In this document: positions 8,189-18,046 of the stretch, in pieces | Position numbering within the stretch: the stretch's first letter is position 1 | Layout of the letters: every line of letters begins with the position of its first letter | Assembly: GCF_004022485.1 (NCBI RefSeq) | Contig: NZ_CP034951.1 | Span: forward strand, 682,001 to 746,000 | Direction: 5' to 3' | Source of the DNA: Aequorivita sp. H23M31 | GTDB taxonomy: Bacteria > Bacteroidota > Bacteroidia > Flavobacteriales > Flavobacteriaceae | Length of the DNA stretch: 64,000 bases | Notes under the pieces: generated by a model | Told to the model about the DNA's origin: nothing | What the model saw: only the letters and a program-made list of their open reading frames with translations | Database searches by the model: none | Program-made: the position numbers and the translations under genes

Positions 8189-9247
8189 ATGATAAACCTA
8201 TTCGGTACCCATATAGCTTCTCTTTCAATTCATCGTGTTGGCAATAAAAGCCGGAACGAACCTATTTTTCTTTCTTCGGAACCTTATAAACTGGATGACG
8301 AGTTAAATCCCTTATTGAAGGAGTTCTTTTTAAAACCATTTCGAGAGAAAGAGGAAAATTATTTCTCATTTTATCACGATGCTGATTTGGAGTTTCATGA
8401 GCTTTATAATATATCCTCGGCTATTTTTGAAAATCCGGGAAAAATCCACGAGCTCTCCAAAAAGATTACCACGCATCTATTTAACCAATCTGAACATCCC
8501 CACATTAAAAATGGAGAAGTGTATGTGGCGTATCTCGAAAACGTTCAGTTGGACAACGTGAAAATGGATGCCATCGGAATTTTTAAAAGTGAACTGAAAC
8601 AGGATTTCCTTCAGTTTTCAGAAAAAGAGAATCAATTGGATGCCATTTTGGAACACGGTGTGAACCTCAATAAACTGGATAAGGGATGTATCATTTTTAA
8701 TTCGGATAAAGAGGAAGGTTATAAAATCCTTTCCGTTGATAGTAATCGTTATGATACTCGATATTGGCTGGAAAATTTCCTAGGAGTAGAGGCTCTGGCC
8801 GATGATAATTTTTATACCAAGAAATATCTGAAATTCTGTCAGGATTTTGCGAAGGATGTAGTACTTCCAGCAGAAGACAAAAAGCAGGAGGTTATGTTTA
8901 TGAACAGGGCTGTAAACCATTTTGCGAAAAATGACAATTTTGAGGAAAGTGCGTTTATGAACGATGTTATCGATAACCCAGATTTGATTCCAGAATTCCA
9001 TCACTATAAATCCGAAAAAGCACCTAAGTACAGTATTGAGGATTTAACCACATTTCCGATTGCAAACACTGCCGTAACCGCTGCACGGAAAAAGATAAAA
9101 AACGTAATCAATCTGGACACAAACATTCAGATAAAAATGGATTTTATCAATCCTGAAAGCGCTGAAAAATACATTGAAAAAGGTTGGGACGAGGAAAAAG
9201 AGATGTACTATTACTTAGTGTATTTCAACAAAGAGCAGAAAAGTTAG
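8189..9247 (+). CDS. Nucleoid-associated protein, NdpA/YejK (NA37) family
   Basis: 352 aa. The protein starts INLFGTHIASLSIHRVGNKS and continues with ELYNISSAIFENP and VYVAYLENVQLDNVKMDAIGIFKSE, the conserved N-terminal block of the 37-kDa nucleoid-associated family. A basic C-terminal region (AARKKIKNVINLD) could contact DNA. Members bind the nucleoid, but their cellular role is poorly defined. The start is set by the ATG 5 bases after the short tandem repeats. The gene stands alone between the pRiA4b-like protein and the outer-membrane DUF5686 protein. Confidence 0.8.
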   Translation: MINLFGTHIASLSIHRVGNKSRNEPIFLSSEPYKLDDELNPLLKEFFLKPFREKEENYFSFYHDADLEFHELYNISSAIFENPGKIHELSKKITTHLFNQSEHPHIKNGEVYVAYLENVQLDNVKMDAIGIFKSELKQDFLQFSEKENQLDAILEHGVNLNKLDKGCIIFNSDKEEGYKILSVDSNRYDTRYWLENFLGVEALADDNFYTKKYLKFCQDFAKDVVLPAEDKKQEVMFMNRAVNHFAKNDNFEESAFMNDVIDNPDLIPEFHHYKSEKAPKYSIEDLTTFPIANTAVTAARKKIKNVINLDTNIQIKMDFINPESAEKYIEKGWDEEKEMYYYLVYFNKEQKS

Positions 9248-9437
9248 GCTTTATATAACTTATAGTAAATAATTGGTAATCAAAAAGGTACTATATTTAT
9301 TTAGATTAGACTAAAATTTACTTTTTCGCGATTTGCGCATTTAAATGCATATTTTCTCCTAGCCAATACTATAGATAAAAAACCAATCCATTCTTGTATA
9401 TTGCATTTGTAGAACCAGTGCTAAACTCCTTTATACA

Positions 9438-11915
9438 ATGCAAAAACTTTTATTGATTATCCTATTTATTTCAGCAAACATCTCTGCCCAAGTGGTGGGA
9501 AAAGTAACTGATTTAAAGGGTGAACCACTTCCGTATGTCAATATTTATCTTCAAGATAGTTATAGAGGAACAACAACCAACGATGATGGTAATTATTCAC
9601 TGAACATTTCGGAATATGGTGAATACCGAATAACTTTCCAATTTTTAGGGTATAAGTCCGTAACAGAAACAATTTCTCCTTCCTCCTTCCCTTATATTTT
9701 GAATGTTTCTCTTGTTGAGGAATCTACGAGCTTGGAAGAGGTTGTGCTGAATACCAAAGAAGATCCCGCTTACCGCATTATTAGGAACACTATTGCCCAA
9801 CGAAAAGAAAATGTTGAAAAGTTAAGTGAATTTACCGCCGACTTTTATTCTCGTGGATTATGGCGAGTAAAAGATATTCCAAAAAAGATTTTCGGACAAG
9901 AGGTTGGTGATTTTGATGGCGCTCTGGATTCTACTCGTACAGGTATTGTATATCTTTCTGAAACTATTTCAGAAATAGCCTATCAAAAACCGGATAAATT
10001 CACCGAAAAAGTTATCGCCAGCAAAGTCAGCGGGAATGATAATGGATTTAGCTTTAACAGTGCCCAAAGCGCGGACCTTTCATTTTATGAGAACACCATG
10101 GAAATAAATGCCGCGCTTGTATCCCCCATTGCCAACAACGCATTGAGTTATTACACGTATAGGCTTGACGGAGTTTTTTATGAAGGTTCAAAACTTATAA
10201 ACAAAATCAAGGTTATCCCCCGCAGGCCAAAGGATAGAGTTTGGAATGGGTTTATTTATATTGTCGAAGACGATTGGCAACTTTATGGAGTGGAGCTATC
10301 CACTACCGGTGAAGCGATTCAAGTTCCGTTTGTGGATAATTTGACCGTTAAACAAAATTATAAATACGATTCACAGAATAATTTTTGGGTGAAAATCTCA
10401 CAGACCATCGATTTTGGTTTTGGGCTTTTGGGAATGAAAGGCGATGGCCAATTTATTGCTGTTTACTCCAATTACGATTTTAAGCCTGAGTTCACCAAAA
10501 AATATTTTACGAATGAAGTGCTTTCTTTTAAAGAAGGCGCAAACAAAAAAGATAGTCTTTTTTGGAAAGGAATCCGGCCTGTGCCTTTAACGAATGAGGA
10601 ATTGAAGGATTATGTGAGAAGGGATAGCCTACAAGTATTACGACGTTCCAAACCATATATGGACTCGGTTGATGCCAAATCGAATAAGGTGGGGATTATG
10701 TCGCCCCTTACGGGTTATACCTATAGGAATTCCTTTCAGAAATGGTCGTTTGGTTATGATGGTGTGCTTACTAAAATCAATTTCAATACCGTTCAAGGTT
10801 GGAATGCCAACGCGGGATTGACCTATAGAAAATGGTATGATGAAAATCAAACCAATGTATTTGTGGCTTCCGTAAAAGCAGATTATGGTCTTGCTGAAGA
10901 CAGGTTGCGTTTTGATGGTTATATACTTAGAAACTTTAATTGGAAGGACAAACTTCGCCTGTGGGTTATGGGCGGAAGCAGGGCGGTTCAATTTAATAGT
11001 AGCCAACCCATTTCTCCTTTCATCAATTCCATATCCACCTTATTTTTTGAAAGGAATTATATGAAATTGTATGAGTTGAATTATGGGCGTTTGGGTTACA
11101 GCCAAGAAATTTTCAACGGTCTTCATCTTACCGCTTCGTCGGGTTACGAAAATAGAAAACCATTATTCAACAATACGGATTACGTCACCATTCCCAATGA
11201 TGATGTAAATTATACGAGCAACAACCCACTTGCACCAATTGACTTTGAGAACGCGGCAATTACCGAACACAATATGGTAAAGTCCAAACTGAGTGCGCGT
11301 ATCAATTTTGCCCAGAAATATTATTCCAATCCAGATATGAAACTGAATATGGGTGACAATAAATATCCCACCTTAAATCTTTCAATTGAGAATGGAACTG
11401 CTCCCGATAATAGCCATTACGATTATACCCAATTCGAGGCTGGTTTAAGGCAGTCTCTTTTCTTAGGAAATAAGGGAGAATTAAACTATAATCTAAAAGG
11501 AGGAACCTTTGCAAACGGCGATGGAATCTCTTTTGTGGACTATAAACATTTCAACGGAAACCAAACAAGAGTGGGTACTGAATCGAATTATACGAACGTT
11601 TTCAATTTAATGCCTTACTATCAGTTCAGCACCAACAAGAGCTATTTTGAAGGACATTTGGAGCACGATTTTAAGGGTTGGGTTTTGGGAAAAATCCCAG
11701 GAATCAATCAACTTAATTTCAACTTGATCGTTGGTGCACATATTCTGGGAACTGAGGAACAAAAGCCTTATTCAGAATTTTCCGTAGGATTGGATAATGT
11801 GGGATTTGGCAATTTTAGATTTCTACGAATCGATTACGTACGTTCCTATTACAACGGCGAGAGTTTGGGTGCTTTTGTTTTTGGGCTGAAGTTTTTAAAC
11901 ATTATAGGAATGTAA
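9438..11915 (+). CDS. Outer-membrane DUF5686 protein with N-terminal carboxypeptidase-regulatory-like domain
   Basis: 825 aa. A signal peptide (LLLIILFISANISAQ) is followed by a CarboxypepD_reg-like beta-sandwich (about 18-100, VVGKVTDLKGEPLPYVNIYL). The rest is rich in alternating aromatic beta strands, as in DUF5686 outer-membrane proteins that resemble TonB-dependent receptors without a plug. The protein ends with FVFGLKFLNIIGM, a typical barrel end. It is a Bacteroidota-specific family of unknown function in the outer membrane. It is flanked by long non-coding stretches and is probably monocistronic. Confidence 0.85.
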   Translation: MQKLLLIILFISANISAQVVGKVTDLKGEPLPYVNIYLQDSYRGTTTNDDGNYSLNISEYGEYRITFQFLGYKSVTETISPSSFPYILNVSLVEESTSLEEVVLNTKEDPAYRIIRNTIAQRKENVEKLSEFTADFYSRGLWRVKDIPKKIFGQEVGDFDGALDSTRTGIVYLSETISEIAYQKPDKFTEKVIASKVSGNDNGFSFNSAQSADLSFYENTMEINAALVSPIANNALSYYTYRLDGVFYEGSKLINKIKVIPRRPKDRVWNGFIYIVEDDWQLYGVELSTTGEAIQVPFVDNLTVKQNYKYDSQNNFWVKISQTIDFGFGLLGMKGDGQFIAVYSNYDFKPEFTKKYFTNEVLSFKEGANKKDSLFWKGIRPVPLTNEELKDYVRRDSLQVLRRSKPYMDSVDAKSNKVGIMSPLTGYTYRNSFQKWSFGYDGVLTKINFNTVQGWNANAGLTYRKWYDENQTNVFVASVKADYGLAEDRLRFDGYILRNFNWKDKLRLWVMGGSRAVQFNSSQPISPFINSISTLFFERNYMKLYELNYGRLGYSQEIFNGLHLTASSGYENRKPLFNNTDYVTIPNDDVNYTSNNPLAPIDFENAAITEHNMVKSKLSARINFAQKYYSNPDMKLNMGDNKYPTLNLSIENGTAPDNSHYDYTQFEAGLRQSLFLGNKGELNYNLKGGTFANGDGISFVDYKHFNGNQTRVGTESNYTNVFNLMPYYQFSTNKSYFEGHLEHDFKGWVLGKIPGINQLNFNLIVGAHILGTEEQKPYSEFSVGLDNVGFGNFRFLRIDYVRSYYNGESLGAFVFGLKFLNIIGM

Positions 11916-12255
11916 TCATACACTCTGAATTTCCTTTTCCAAATGATTACTACACTGTAGTAGAAGGTTTTTCAACACAGCGGTAAAAGTCCTAGGGTGA
12001 TAAGTTGCCACGAGTGCACTAATTTTTTTAAACCATATTAATGTATTCGTACATTGGGGGTATAATCAACGGAATTTAATTTTATTTAATCACTAGCGTT
12101 CTACAAAGAAATTCAGGATTTTCCAATATCATTTAAGTTCAAGATTGGCTAAATAGCTTCACTAGAATAAGATTTTAATGAGGTGGACTGAAAACGTCTA
12201 ATAAATTCTCCAGTGTAAATCTATCAGGCGCAAATAATTGTGTTTTTTCAGCTAT
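11916..12255. other. Intergenic region with a degenerate copy of the GxxExxY border repeat
   Basis: No gene is visible in these 340 bases between two genes whose 3' ends converge here. At 12005-12023 the sequence matches the left arm at 4342-4360 in 16 of 19 positions (TTGCCACGA shared, then scattered changes). About 20 bases later, 12044-12062 starts with TATTCGT like the right arm, but only about 14 of 19 positions match. This may be an empty or decayed copy of the same small element. Confidence 0.4.
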
Positions 12256-13821
12256 TTACTTTCCAGCGACTTTTTTGCGTTTTCTGTAGAAATCAAATGC
12301 AAACCAGGCTATAACTAAAATAATAAAGTACATCAAATAAGAAACCGGTTTCCCATGCCCGCTAACGGTTGTAAAAATCCGCTCCCAACGTACCCTCTTG
12401 TTAATGCCATCCCAGCTCATCCAGATAAATACTGGTTTTCCTACAACGTGATTAAACGGTACAAACCCCCAAGTTCTGGCGTCCTCACTGTTGTTTCGGT
12501 TGTCTCCCATCATCCAATAATAATCCATTTTAAAGGTATATTCAGAGATTGGATTTCCGTTCAATAATATTTCTGTCCCATTTTGGGTGATTTTATTTTC
12601 AATTCCCAGCTCACTTCCTTCATATACTTCAATCACCCTTTTATACAACGGTAAAGTTTCGGGTGTAATGGCAACCGTAGCGCCTTTTTGAGGAATATAT
12701 AGTGGACCGAAGAAATCATTATTCCAAGCATAGGCTTCGTTATTTGGAAAAACACTTCTATCCCATTGACCTTTGTTTCCTTTTAATGGAATCACTTCCA
12801 ATACACTTGGATTGTTTCTGATTTTATCCAAAGATTCCTCCGAGATAGCTCTAAAATAATATACGCTGTTCTGCTGGTCGTATTCATAACCATCAGTAAT
12901 ATCATACCTATCCACAAGCAGCTGCGGATTGATTTGACCGTTAGTTCTAAGGGCATAACGAAATTGAAGTTTTGCTCGATCCGGCAATTGGTTTTTCTGT
13001 CCATTGATAAAAACATAACCGTCGCGAACTTCAAGAGAATCTCCTGGAAGTCCTACGCAACGTTTAACATAGTTGGATTTTTTATCAATTGGTTTGTAAT
13101 AATATTTTCCATCACCATATTGCTGAAAAGCATTTACGGTATCTACGGGCCAGTTAAATACCACAATCTCATTACGCTCTATATCCTGAAATCCTGGAAA
13201 CCTGAAATATGGAATCTGGGGCTTGGAAAGATATGATTTTGTGTGTACAATTGGAATGGTATCATGAACCATGGGAAAGGCAATAGGCGTCATAGGTGCA
13301 CGCGCTCCGTAATGAAATTTGCTCACAAAAAGAAAATCCCCAACCAATAAGGTTTTTTCCAAGGAGGATGTCGGGATAGTAAAGGGCTGCATAAAATACG
13401 TATGCACAATGGTTGCAGCTACAACGGCAAAAAGAATGGAACTCACCCATTCTCCAGTAGCAGTACGAGGTTTCAAACTTCTATTTTCTATAAGAGAAAC
13501 CTTTTGGGTGTAATTGATATAATAAATGTACAACCCTAAAGTAATGAGGACCAAAACTGTGTCCGTTGTTGAATTCCGTCCAAAACTGCGAATGGTTTCC
13601 ACCCAAACCACTGGAAACATTATTAGATTTACGATAGGCACGAACAGAAGAATCGTCCACCACCATGGCCGATTGATGATTTTCATCAAAACCACGGCAT
13701 TGTAAACTGGGACAGCAGCTTCCCAAGCTTTTTTTCCCGCAATTTGGTATAGTCTCCACGTTCCCGCAAAATGCACGACCTGAACTATTAAGAAAAATAT
13801 AAACCAACCTATCCAACTCAT
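12256..13821 (-). CDS. lepB: Signal peptidase I (type I, S26 family), large Bacteroidota form
   Basis: 521 aa. It cleaves Sec/Tat signal peptides at the periplasmic face of the inner membrane. N-terminal membrane segments (residues about 1-110) are followed by the catalytic serine block PFTIPTSSLEKTLLVGDFLF and the lysine block NYVKRCVGLPGDSLEV. The C-terminal MMGDNRNNSEDARTWGFVP is also a family signature. A last membrane segment (VSYLMYFIILVIAWF) and a basic tail end the protein. The large insert between the Lys block and the MGDNRNNS motif is usual in Flavobacteriia, where this is the sole or main SPase I. It is the last gene of the parA-parB-DUF5683-dapB-lepB run. Confidence 0.93.
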   Translation of the reverse strand: MSWIGWFIFFLIVQVVHFAGTWRLYQIAGKKAWEAAVPVYNAVVLMKIINRPWWWTILLFVPIVNLIMFPVVWVETIRSFGRNSTTDTVLVLITLGLYIYYINYTQKVSLIENRSLKPRTATGEWVSSILFAVVAATIVHTYFMQPFTIPTSSLEKTLLVGDFLFVSKFHYGARAPMTPIAFPMVHDTIPIVHTKSYLSKPQIPYFRFPGFQDIERNEIVVFNWPVDTVNAFQQYGDGKYYYKPIDKKSNYVKRCVGLPGDSLEVRDGYVFINGQKNQLPDRAKLQFRYALRTNGQINPQLLVDRYDITDGYEYDQQNSVYYFRAISEESLDKIRNNPSVLEVIPLKGNKGQWDRSVFPNNEAYAWNNDFFGPLYIPQKGATVAITPETLPLYKRVIEVYEGSELGIENKITQNGTEILLNGNPISEYTFKMDYYWMMGDNRNNSEDARTWGFVPFNHVVGKPVFIWMSWDGINKRVRWERIFTTVSGHGKPVSYLMYFIILVIAWFAFDFYRKRKKVAGK

Positions 13822-13971
13822 CGTCTAAATGTTATTCGTTATTTTGTTATTCTCAAATTCATCACTTCAATCCTTTTACGGCCCTCTGGGTAACGTCGTA
13901 ATTTCAACATTACATTTTATCTCGTAATTATTAAATCATAAAGCATCATTCGTAAATCGTAAATCATCCAT

Positions 13972-14670
13972 TTACAATCCCAGAACGTCTTTCATTGTAA
14001 ATATTCCCTTCTTTTCCTTCAGCCATTCTGCGGCCAAAATTGCACCCATTGCGAAACCTTCTCTTGAGTGAGCTTCGTGTTTAAGGGAAATAGTATCGAT
14101 TTTTGAATCGTAGGAAACAATATGCGTTCCCTTGACATCTTTCTCTCTTTTAGCCGTGATTTTCAATTCACCCTCATCTTTACCGTCCAGCTTCCATTCT
14201 TTTTGATTGCTATGCCTTAAAATTTGTTCGGCGATAGTAATTGCTGTGCCACTTGGAGCATCTTTCTTTTCAACATGATGAATTTCCTCTATGGAAGCGG
14301 TATATTCTTTCCAAGAAGCAAATAACCCCGCCGCATATTCATTGATATTAAAAAACAGATTTACTCCGATACTGAAGTTTGACGCATAGATAAAGCTTCC
14401 GTTACGCTCTTTGCATAAATCCGTAATCTCATCAAAACTATCAAGCCATCCCGTAGTACCCGAGACTATTGGTATTCCTGCATTTATGGCCTTCGAAATA
14501 TTTGCGACTGCCGCTTCGGGTGAAGAAAAGTCAATAGCTATATCTGCGTTCTCCAATTTTCCGTCAGAAGAATCCTTAGTATTTTTAAAGACAATGGAAT
14601 GTCCTTTTTCCTCAGCCAATTTTTCAATTGTCCTTCCCATTTTGCCATAACCAAGGAGTGCTATTTTCAT
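13972..14670 (-). CDS. dapB: 4-hydroxy-tetrahydrodipicolinate reductase
   Basis: 232 aa. It reduces hydroxy-tetrahydrodipicolinate with NAD(P)H in the lysine/meso-diaminopimelate pathway, in the cytosol. The N-terminus KIALLGYGKMGRTIE is the nucleotide-binding Rossmann loop. VSGTTGW lies near residue 70, and the catalytic/substrate motif EEIHHVEKKDAPSGTA is complete. The protein is slightly shorter than the roughly 270 aa proteobacterial form, which is normal in Bacteroidota. A 150-bp gap separates it from lepB downstream, and about 100 bp from DUF5683 upstream. Confidence 0.93.
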   Translation of the reverse strand: MKIALLGYGKMGRTIEKLAEEKGHSIVFKNTKDSSDGKLENADIAIDFSSPEAAVANISKAINAGIPIVSGTTGWLDSFDEITDLCKERNGSFIYASNFSIGVNLFFNINEYAAGLFASWKEYTASIEEIHHVEKKDAPSGTAITIAEQILRHSNQKEWKLDGKDEGELKITAKREKDVKGTHIVSYDSKIDTISLKHEAHSREGFAMGAILAAEWLKEKKGIFTMKDVLGL

Positions 14671-14773
14671 TTATCCATTTTTATAAACCTCTCTATTCTC
14701 TGTTCTTTGTGCTCTCTTAAGCTTCACTACCCACTGCTCTCTATCCAATTCTCTCCAGTCTCTCCTCTATCCA

Positions 14774-15373
14774 CTACTTAAACCTATAAGTCAACGACAA
14801 TCCATACTGCGGTTGTGCATTAAGCGGATTTAGTTCTAAATTTGGTTCTAGAGAAAGATCTTCTCTCACTTCATATTGTCGCAAATGAGCATCAACATTG
14901 GCATCTATAATATTCAGAATATAGAAGGCCGCGGTAACAATTATACTAACGCTTTTATTTTTTTGTGCCGATTTCTGGGCATTTATCAAACGATCATTGG
15001 AAATTATCGGTTCATTTCCATCTCCATAAAACTCATCATCCTTATATCCCGCCAGTCGCCTTTTATAAGCGTCACGAAACCTATTATAGTCCTCGTTCTG
15101 TTTTTTATAAAAATATACGCCCGATGCCATTCCGGCGTAAATAATAGGAATTTTCCAGTATTTCTTGTTATAAGCTTGTCCCAATCCAGGAAGTACTGTA
15201 GAATAAAAAGCAGCGCGGGATGGTGCTAAAGGATCGTATTCAATCTCTGAAAAAAGAGAATCATTTACAACAATAGCTTTTTTTTCCGTCTTCACTTTAA
15301 GGGAATCGGAAACCTGTGCAAACATGGGAGTTGCAAGGATTAAAAAAAAAATATATAGAAATTTATTTCTCAC
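14774..15373 (-). CDS. DUF5683 domain protein
   Basis: 199 aa. A signal peptide (FLYIFFLILATPMFAQ) precedes the DUF5683 core: PLAPSRAAFYSTVLPGLGQAYNKKYWKIPIIYAGMA at about 49-84, then hydrophobic helices including SIIVTAAFYILNIIDANVDAHL. The family is Bacteroidota-specific and of unknown function, probably membrane-bound. Its first 11 bases overlap the end of parB, so it is translationally coupled to the partition genes. That position is conserved in flavobacteria. Confidence 0.85.
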   Translation of the reverse strand: MRNKFLYIFFLILATPMFAQVSDSLKVKTEKKAIVVNDSLFSEIEYDPLAPSRAAFYSTVLPGLGQAYNKKYWKIPIIYAGMASGVYFYKKQNEDYNRFRDAYKRRLAGYKDDEFYGDGNEPIISNDRLINAQKSAQKNKSVSIIVTAAFYILNIIDANVDAHLRQYEVREDLSLEPNLELNPLNAQPQYGLSLTYRFK

Positions 15374-16262
15374 TTTGAATGAGCTTCAGAATACGATCGA
15401 AATCTGCTTGGTTCTTAAACGGAACAATTAATTGTCCTTTTCCAGATTTGGAAATTTTTATATCAACCGAGGTTTCAAAAAGATCTGTCAATTCTTTTTT
15501 TGCTCGTTTGGCAAAGGGTGGGGCAATTGTTTGTTTGGAAACTTTCTTTTGGTCTGGATTTTTAAAGACTCGAACCAAGGCCTCCGTTTCACGTACAGAA
15601 AGATTTTGACCCAGTATTTTCTCGTAAATATCCAATTGATCTCCTAAATCTTCCACATTAATAAGTGCGCGGCCGTGACCCATGCTTATAAAACCATCTC
15701 TCATTCCTGTTTGGATAATGGGATCAAGTTTTAGCAATCGCAAATAGTTGGCAATCGTGGATCGGTTCTTCCCTACTCTATCACTAAGTTCCTCTTGGGT
15801 AACATTTACCTCCTCAATCAATCTTTGGTAGGAAAGAGCAATCTCAATTGGATCCAAATCCTGTCTCTGGATATTCTCCACCAAAGCCATTTCCAGGGAT
15901 TCCTGGTCATTTGCGATGCGGATATAAGCAGGAATAGTTGTTAATCCAACCAATTTTGAAGCGCGGAAACGGCGTTCCCCACTTACCAATTGGTATTTAT
16001 CAAAATCAAGTTTACGTACAGTTATTGGCTGGATTACTCCCAACTCCTTAATAGAAGATGCAAGTTCCCGAAGTGATTCCTCGTTAAAACTGCTCCTTGG
16101 CTGAAAAGGGTTAACCTCGATGCTACCCAGATCTAATTCGACTATACTGCCCACAACTTTGTCGGCATTTTTGTCGTTAACAGATTTTATATCGTTGGAA
16201 GGATCTTTCAACAACGCCGAGAGACCTCGGCCAAGAGCTTGTTTTTTAGTCGCTTTCGCCAT
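15363..16262 (-). CDS. parB: Chromosome-partitioning protein ParB (ParB/RepB/Spo0J family, CTPase type)
   Basis: 299 aa. The N-terminal KKQALGRGLSALL is the basic ParA-activating segment. The ParB/Srx CTPase domain shows EVNPFQPR and SGERRFRASKL. A helix-turn-helix parS-binding domain shows RLLKLDPIIQTGM and SMGHGRALINV, and a C-terminal dimerisation region follows. It loads on parS sites near the replication origin and works with ParA in segregation. Start and stop overlap the neighbours: TAATG with parA upstream, 11 bases with DUF5683 downstream. No parS-like 16-bp palindrome was noticed in this window. Confidence 0.92.
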   Translation of the reverse strand: MAKATKKQALGRGLSALLKDPSNDIKSVNDKNADKVVGSIVELDLGSIEVNPFQPRSSFNEESLRELASSIKELGVIQPITVRKLDFDKYQLVSGERRFRASKLVGLTTIPAYIRIANDQESLEMALVENIQRQDLDPIEIALSYQRLIEEVNVTQEELSDRVGKNRSTIANYLRLLKLDPIIQTGMRDGFISMGHGRALINVEDLGDQLDIYEKILGQNLSVRETEALVRVFKNPDQKKVSKQTIAPPFAKRAKKELTDLFETSVDIKISKSGKGQLIVPFKNQADFDRILKLIQSEK

Positions 16263-17032
16263 TAACTTTTTTCGTTTTTCTGAATTAGTTCTCGGGCCAA
16301 ACTTAAATAATTCTCAGCTCCTTTACTAGCCGCATCATAACTGATTATGCTTTCACCATAGCTGGGCGCTTCACTTAAACGAACATTTCGCTGTATAATG
16401 GTATCAAAAACCATTTCGTCAAAATGCTTTTTAACCTCATCCACAACTTGGTTTGAAAGTCTAAGGCGTGAATCGTACATAGTCAATAACAGACCTTCGA
16501 TATCCAGATCCTGGTTATGGATTCTCTGTACGCTTTTTATGGTGTTCAACAATTTCCCAAGACCTTCCAAAGCAAAATATTCACATTGAATGGGAATAAT
16601 CACCGCGTCGGAAGCTGTTAGCGCATTTAGAGTTAAAAGTCCCAAGGATGGAGCGCAATCTATAATAATATAGTCATACTCCGCTTTTAAACCTTCCAAT
16701 GCTTTTTTCAACATATATTCCCGGTTTTCTACATCTACCAGCTCTATTTCAATAGCTACAAGATCTATATGTGAAGGTATTAAATCCAAGTTAGGAGAAT
16801 TGGTAGAAACAATTGCATCCTTGGCGCTTGCACTGTGTTCTAGCAACTGATATGTTCCAAGTTCCACAGACTCCACATCTATCCCCAATCCGGAAGTGGC
16901 ATTGGCTTGTGGATCTGCATCAATAAGCAAAACTTTTTTCTCAAGAACGCCTAGTGACGCAGCTAAATTGACCGAGGTTGTGGTCTTGCCCACCCCTCCT
17001 TTTTGGTTTGCAATTGCAATAATCTTACCCAT
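16262..17032 (-). CDS. parA: ParA family chromosome-partitioning ATPase (Soj-like)
   Basis: 256 aa. The deviant Walker A box is at the N-terminus (IAIANQKGGVGKTTTSVNLA, 5-24). Walker A' is LLIDADPQANATSGLG and Walker B is YIIIDCAPSLGLL. It is a chromosomal ParA of the usual length that binds DNA as an ATP dimer and moves ParB-parS complexes. The stop overlaps the parB start as TAATG. It is the first gene of the parA-parB-DUF5683-dapB-lepB run, so the promoter should lie in 17033-17164. Confidence 0.93.
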   Translation of the reverse strand: MGKIIAIANQKGGVGKTTTSVNLAASLGVLEKKVLLIDADPQANATSGLGIDVESVELGTYQLLEHSASAKDAIVSTNSPNLDLIPSHIDLVAIEIELVDVENREYMLKKALEGLKAEYDYIIIDCAPSLGLLTLNALTASDAVIIPIQCEYFALEGLGKLLNTIKSVQRIHNQDLDIEGLLLTMYDSRLRLSNQVVDEVKKHFDEMVFDTIIQRNVRLSEAPSYGESIISYDAASKGAENYLSLARELIQKNEKS

Positions 17033-17164
17033 TAATTTCCTTGGAATTTTAGGGGTTAAAAGTACAATTAATTATGTGGATAGAAAATCATTTTTGTTAA
17101 CACGGAGTTGTAAACACGGAGTAGAAGCATAAACAGTAAACTCCAAACAACAAACCATAAACTG

Positions 17165-18046
17165 TTATTTAGACTTTTTAGATCGGATCATGGCCTCCAG
17201 CATATCCCACATCTGTTCTGGAATTTCCTCTAAAAGGTTGAATTGTCCCGCGCCTTTTAACCATTCTCCCCCATCGATTACCACAACCTCTCCGTTTATA
17301 TAAGCAGAGAAATCGGATATAAGATATGCCGCAAGATTGGCAAGTTCCTGATGATCCCCTACACGCTTGAGAGGCACTTTTTGGGCAAGATCAAATTTTT
17401 CCCTTAAGTCGCCGGGAAGCAATCTGTCCCAAGCACCTTTGGTTGGAAATGGTCCTGGAGCAATGGCATTAAAACGGATTCCATATTTTGCCCATTCCAC
17501 GGCAAGTGATCTTGTTAAAGCAAGAACGCCTGCTTTTGCAGTTGCGCTGGGAACAACATATGCAGAGCCTGTAAATGCGTAAGTTGTAACAATATTCAAA
17601 ACCGCCTTGTTCGTTTCTTTTTGGTCGATCCAACGTTTCCCAAAGGCAAGTGTACAGTTCTTTGTTCCTTTTAAAACGATGTCTATAATAGTATCAAAGG
17701 CATTGGCAGAAAGTCTTTCGGTAGGCGAAATAAAATTTCCTGCAGCATTGTTCAATAAAGCATCTACCGTTCCAAACGCTTTTAAAGAGGCTTGAACCAT
17801 TGCTTCTACTTCATCATAATTTCTAACATCGCATTGTACTGGTAGCACTTTACCGCCAGTTTGTGCTTCCAGCTCTTCTTTTACCGCCTGCAATTTTTCC
17901 AGGTTTCGCGAAGTAATTACCACATTGGCACCCAATTCCAGAAAGTAAGTTGTCATCGCTTTGCCCAAACCACTGCCTCCACCAGTTACTACTATTGTTT
18001 TTCCCTTTAGCGCGTCATCGCGAAGCATTTTTGCTGAATAGTCCAT
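17165..18046 (-). CDS. SDR family oxidoreductase, 2,4-dienoyl-CoA reductase-like
   Basis: 293 aa. The glycine-rich cofactor loop is VVTGGGSGLGKAM, with NNAAGNF further on. The position of the usual YxxxK catalytic motif reads SAYVVPSATAKAGV, where the Tyr is replaced as in decarbonylating 2,4-dienoyl-CoA reductases and peroxisomal-type trans-2-enoyl-CoA reductases. The C-terminus has AAYLISDFSAYINGEVVVIDGGEWL. It most likely acts in oxidation of unsaturated fatty acids. No beta-oxidation gene is adjacent, so the exact substrate is inferred. Confidence 0.75.
   Translation of the reverse strand: MDYSAKMLRDDALKGKTIVVTGGGSGLGKAMTTYFLELGANVVITSRNLEKLQAVKEELEAQTGGKVLPVQCDVRNYDEVEAMVQASLKAFGTVDALLNNAAGNFISPTERLSANAFDTIIDIVLKGTKNCTLAFGKRWIDQKETNKAVLNIVTTYAFTGSAYVVPSATAKAGVLALTRSLAVEWAKYGIRFNAIAPGPFPTKGAWDRLLPGDLREKFDLAQKVPLKRVGDHQELANLAAYLISDFSAYINGEVVVIDGGEWLKGAGQFNLLEEIPEQMWDMLEAMIRSKKSK

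Noticed and set aside
15363..17032. parS site next to parAB
   Set aside because: I looked for the 16-bp TGTTYCACGTGRAACA-type palindrome. Only a fragment (GTTTCACGTACAG near 15587) is present, within parB, and it lacks the second half.
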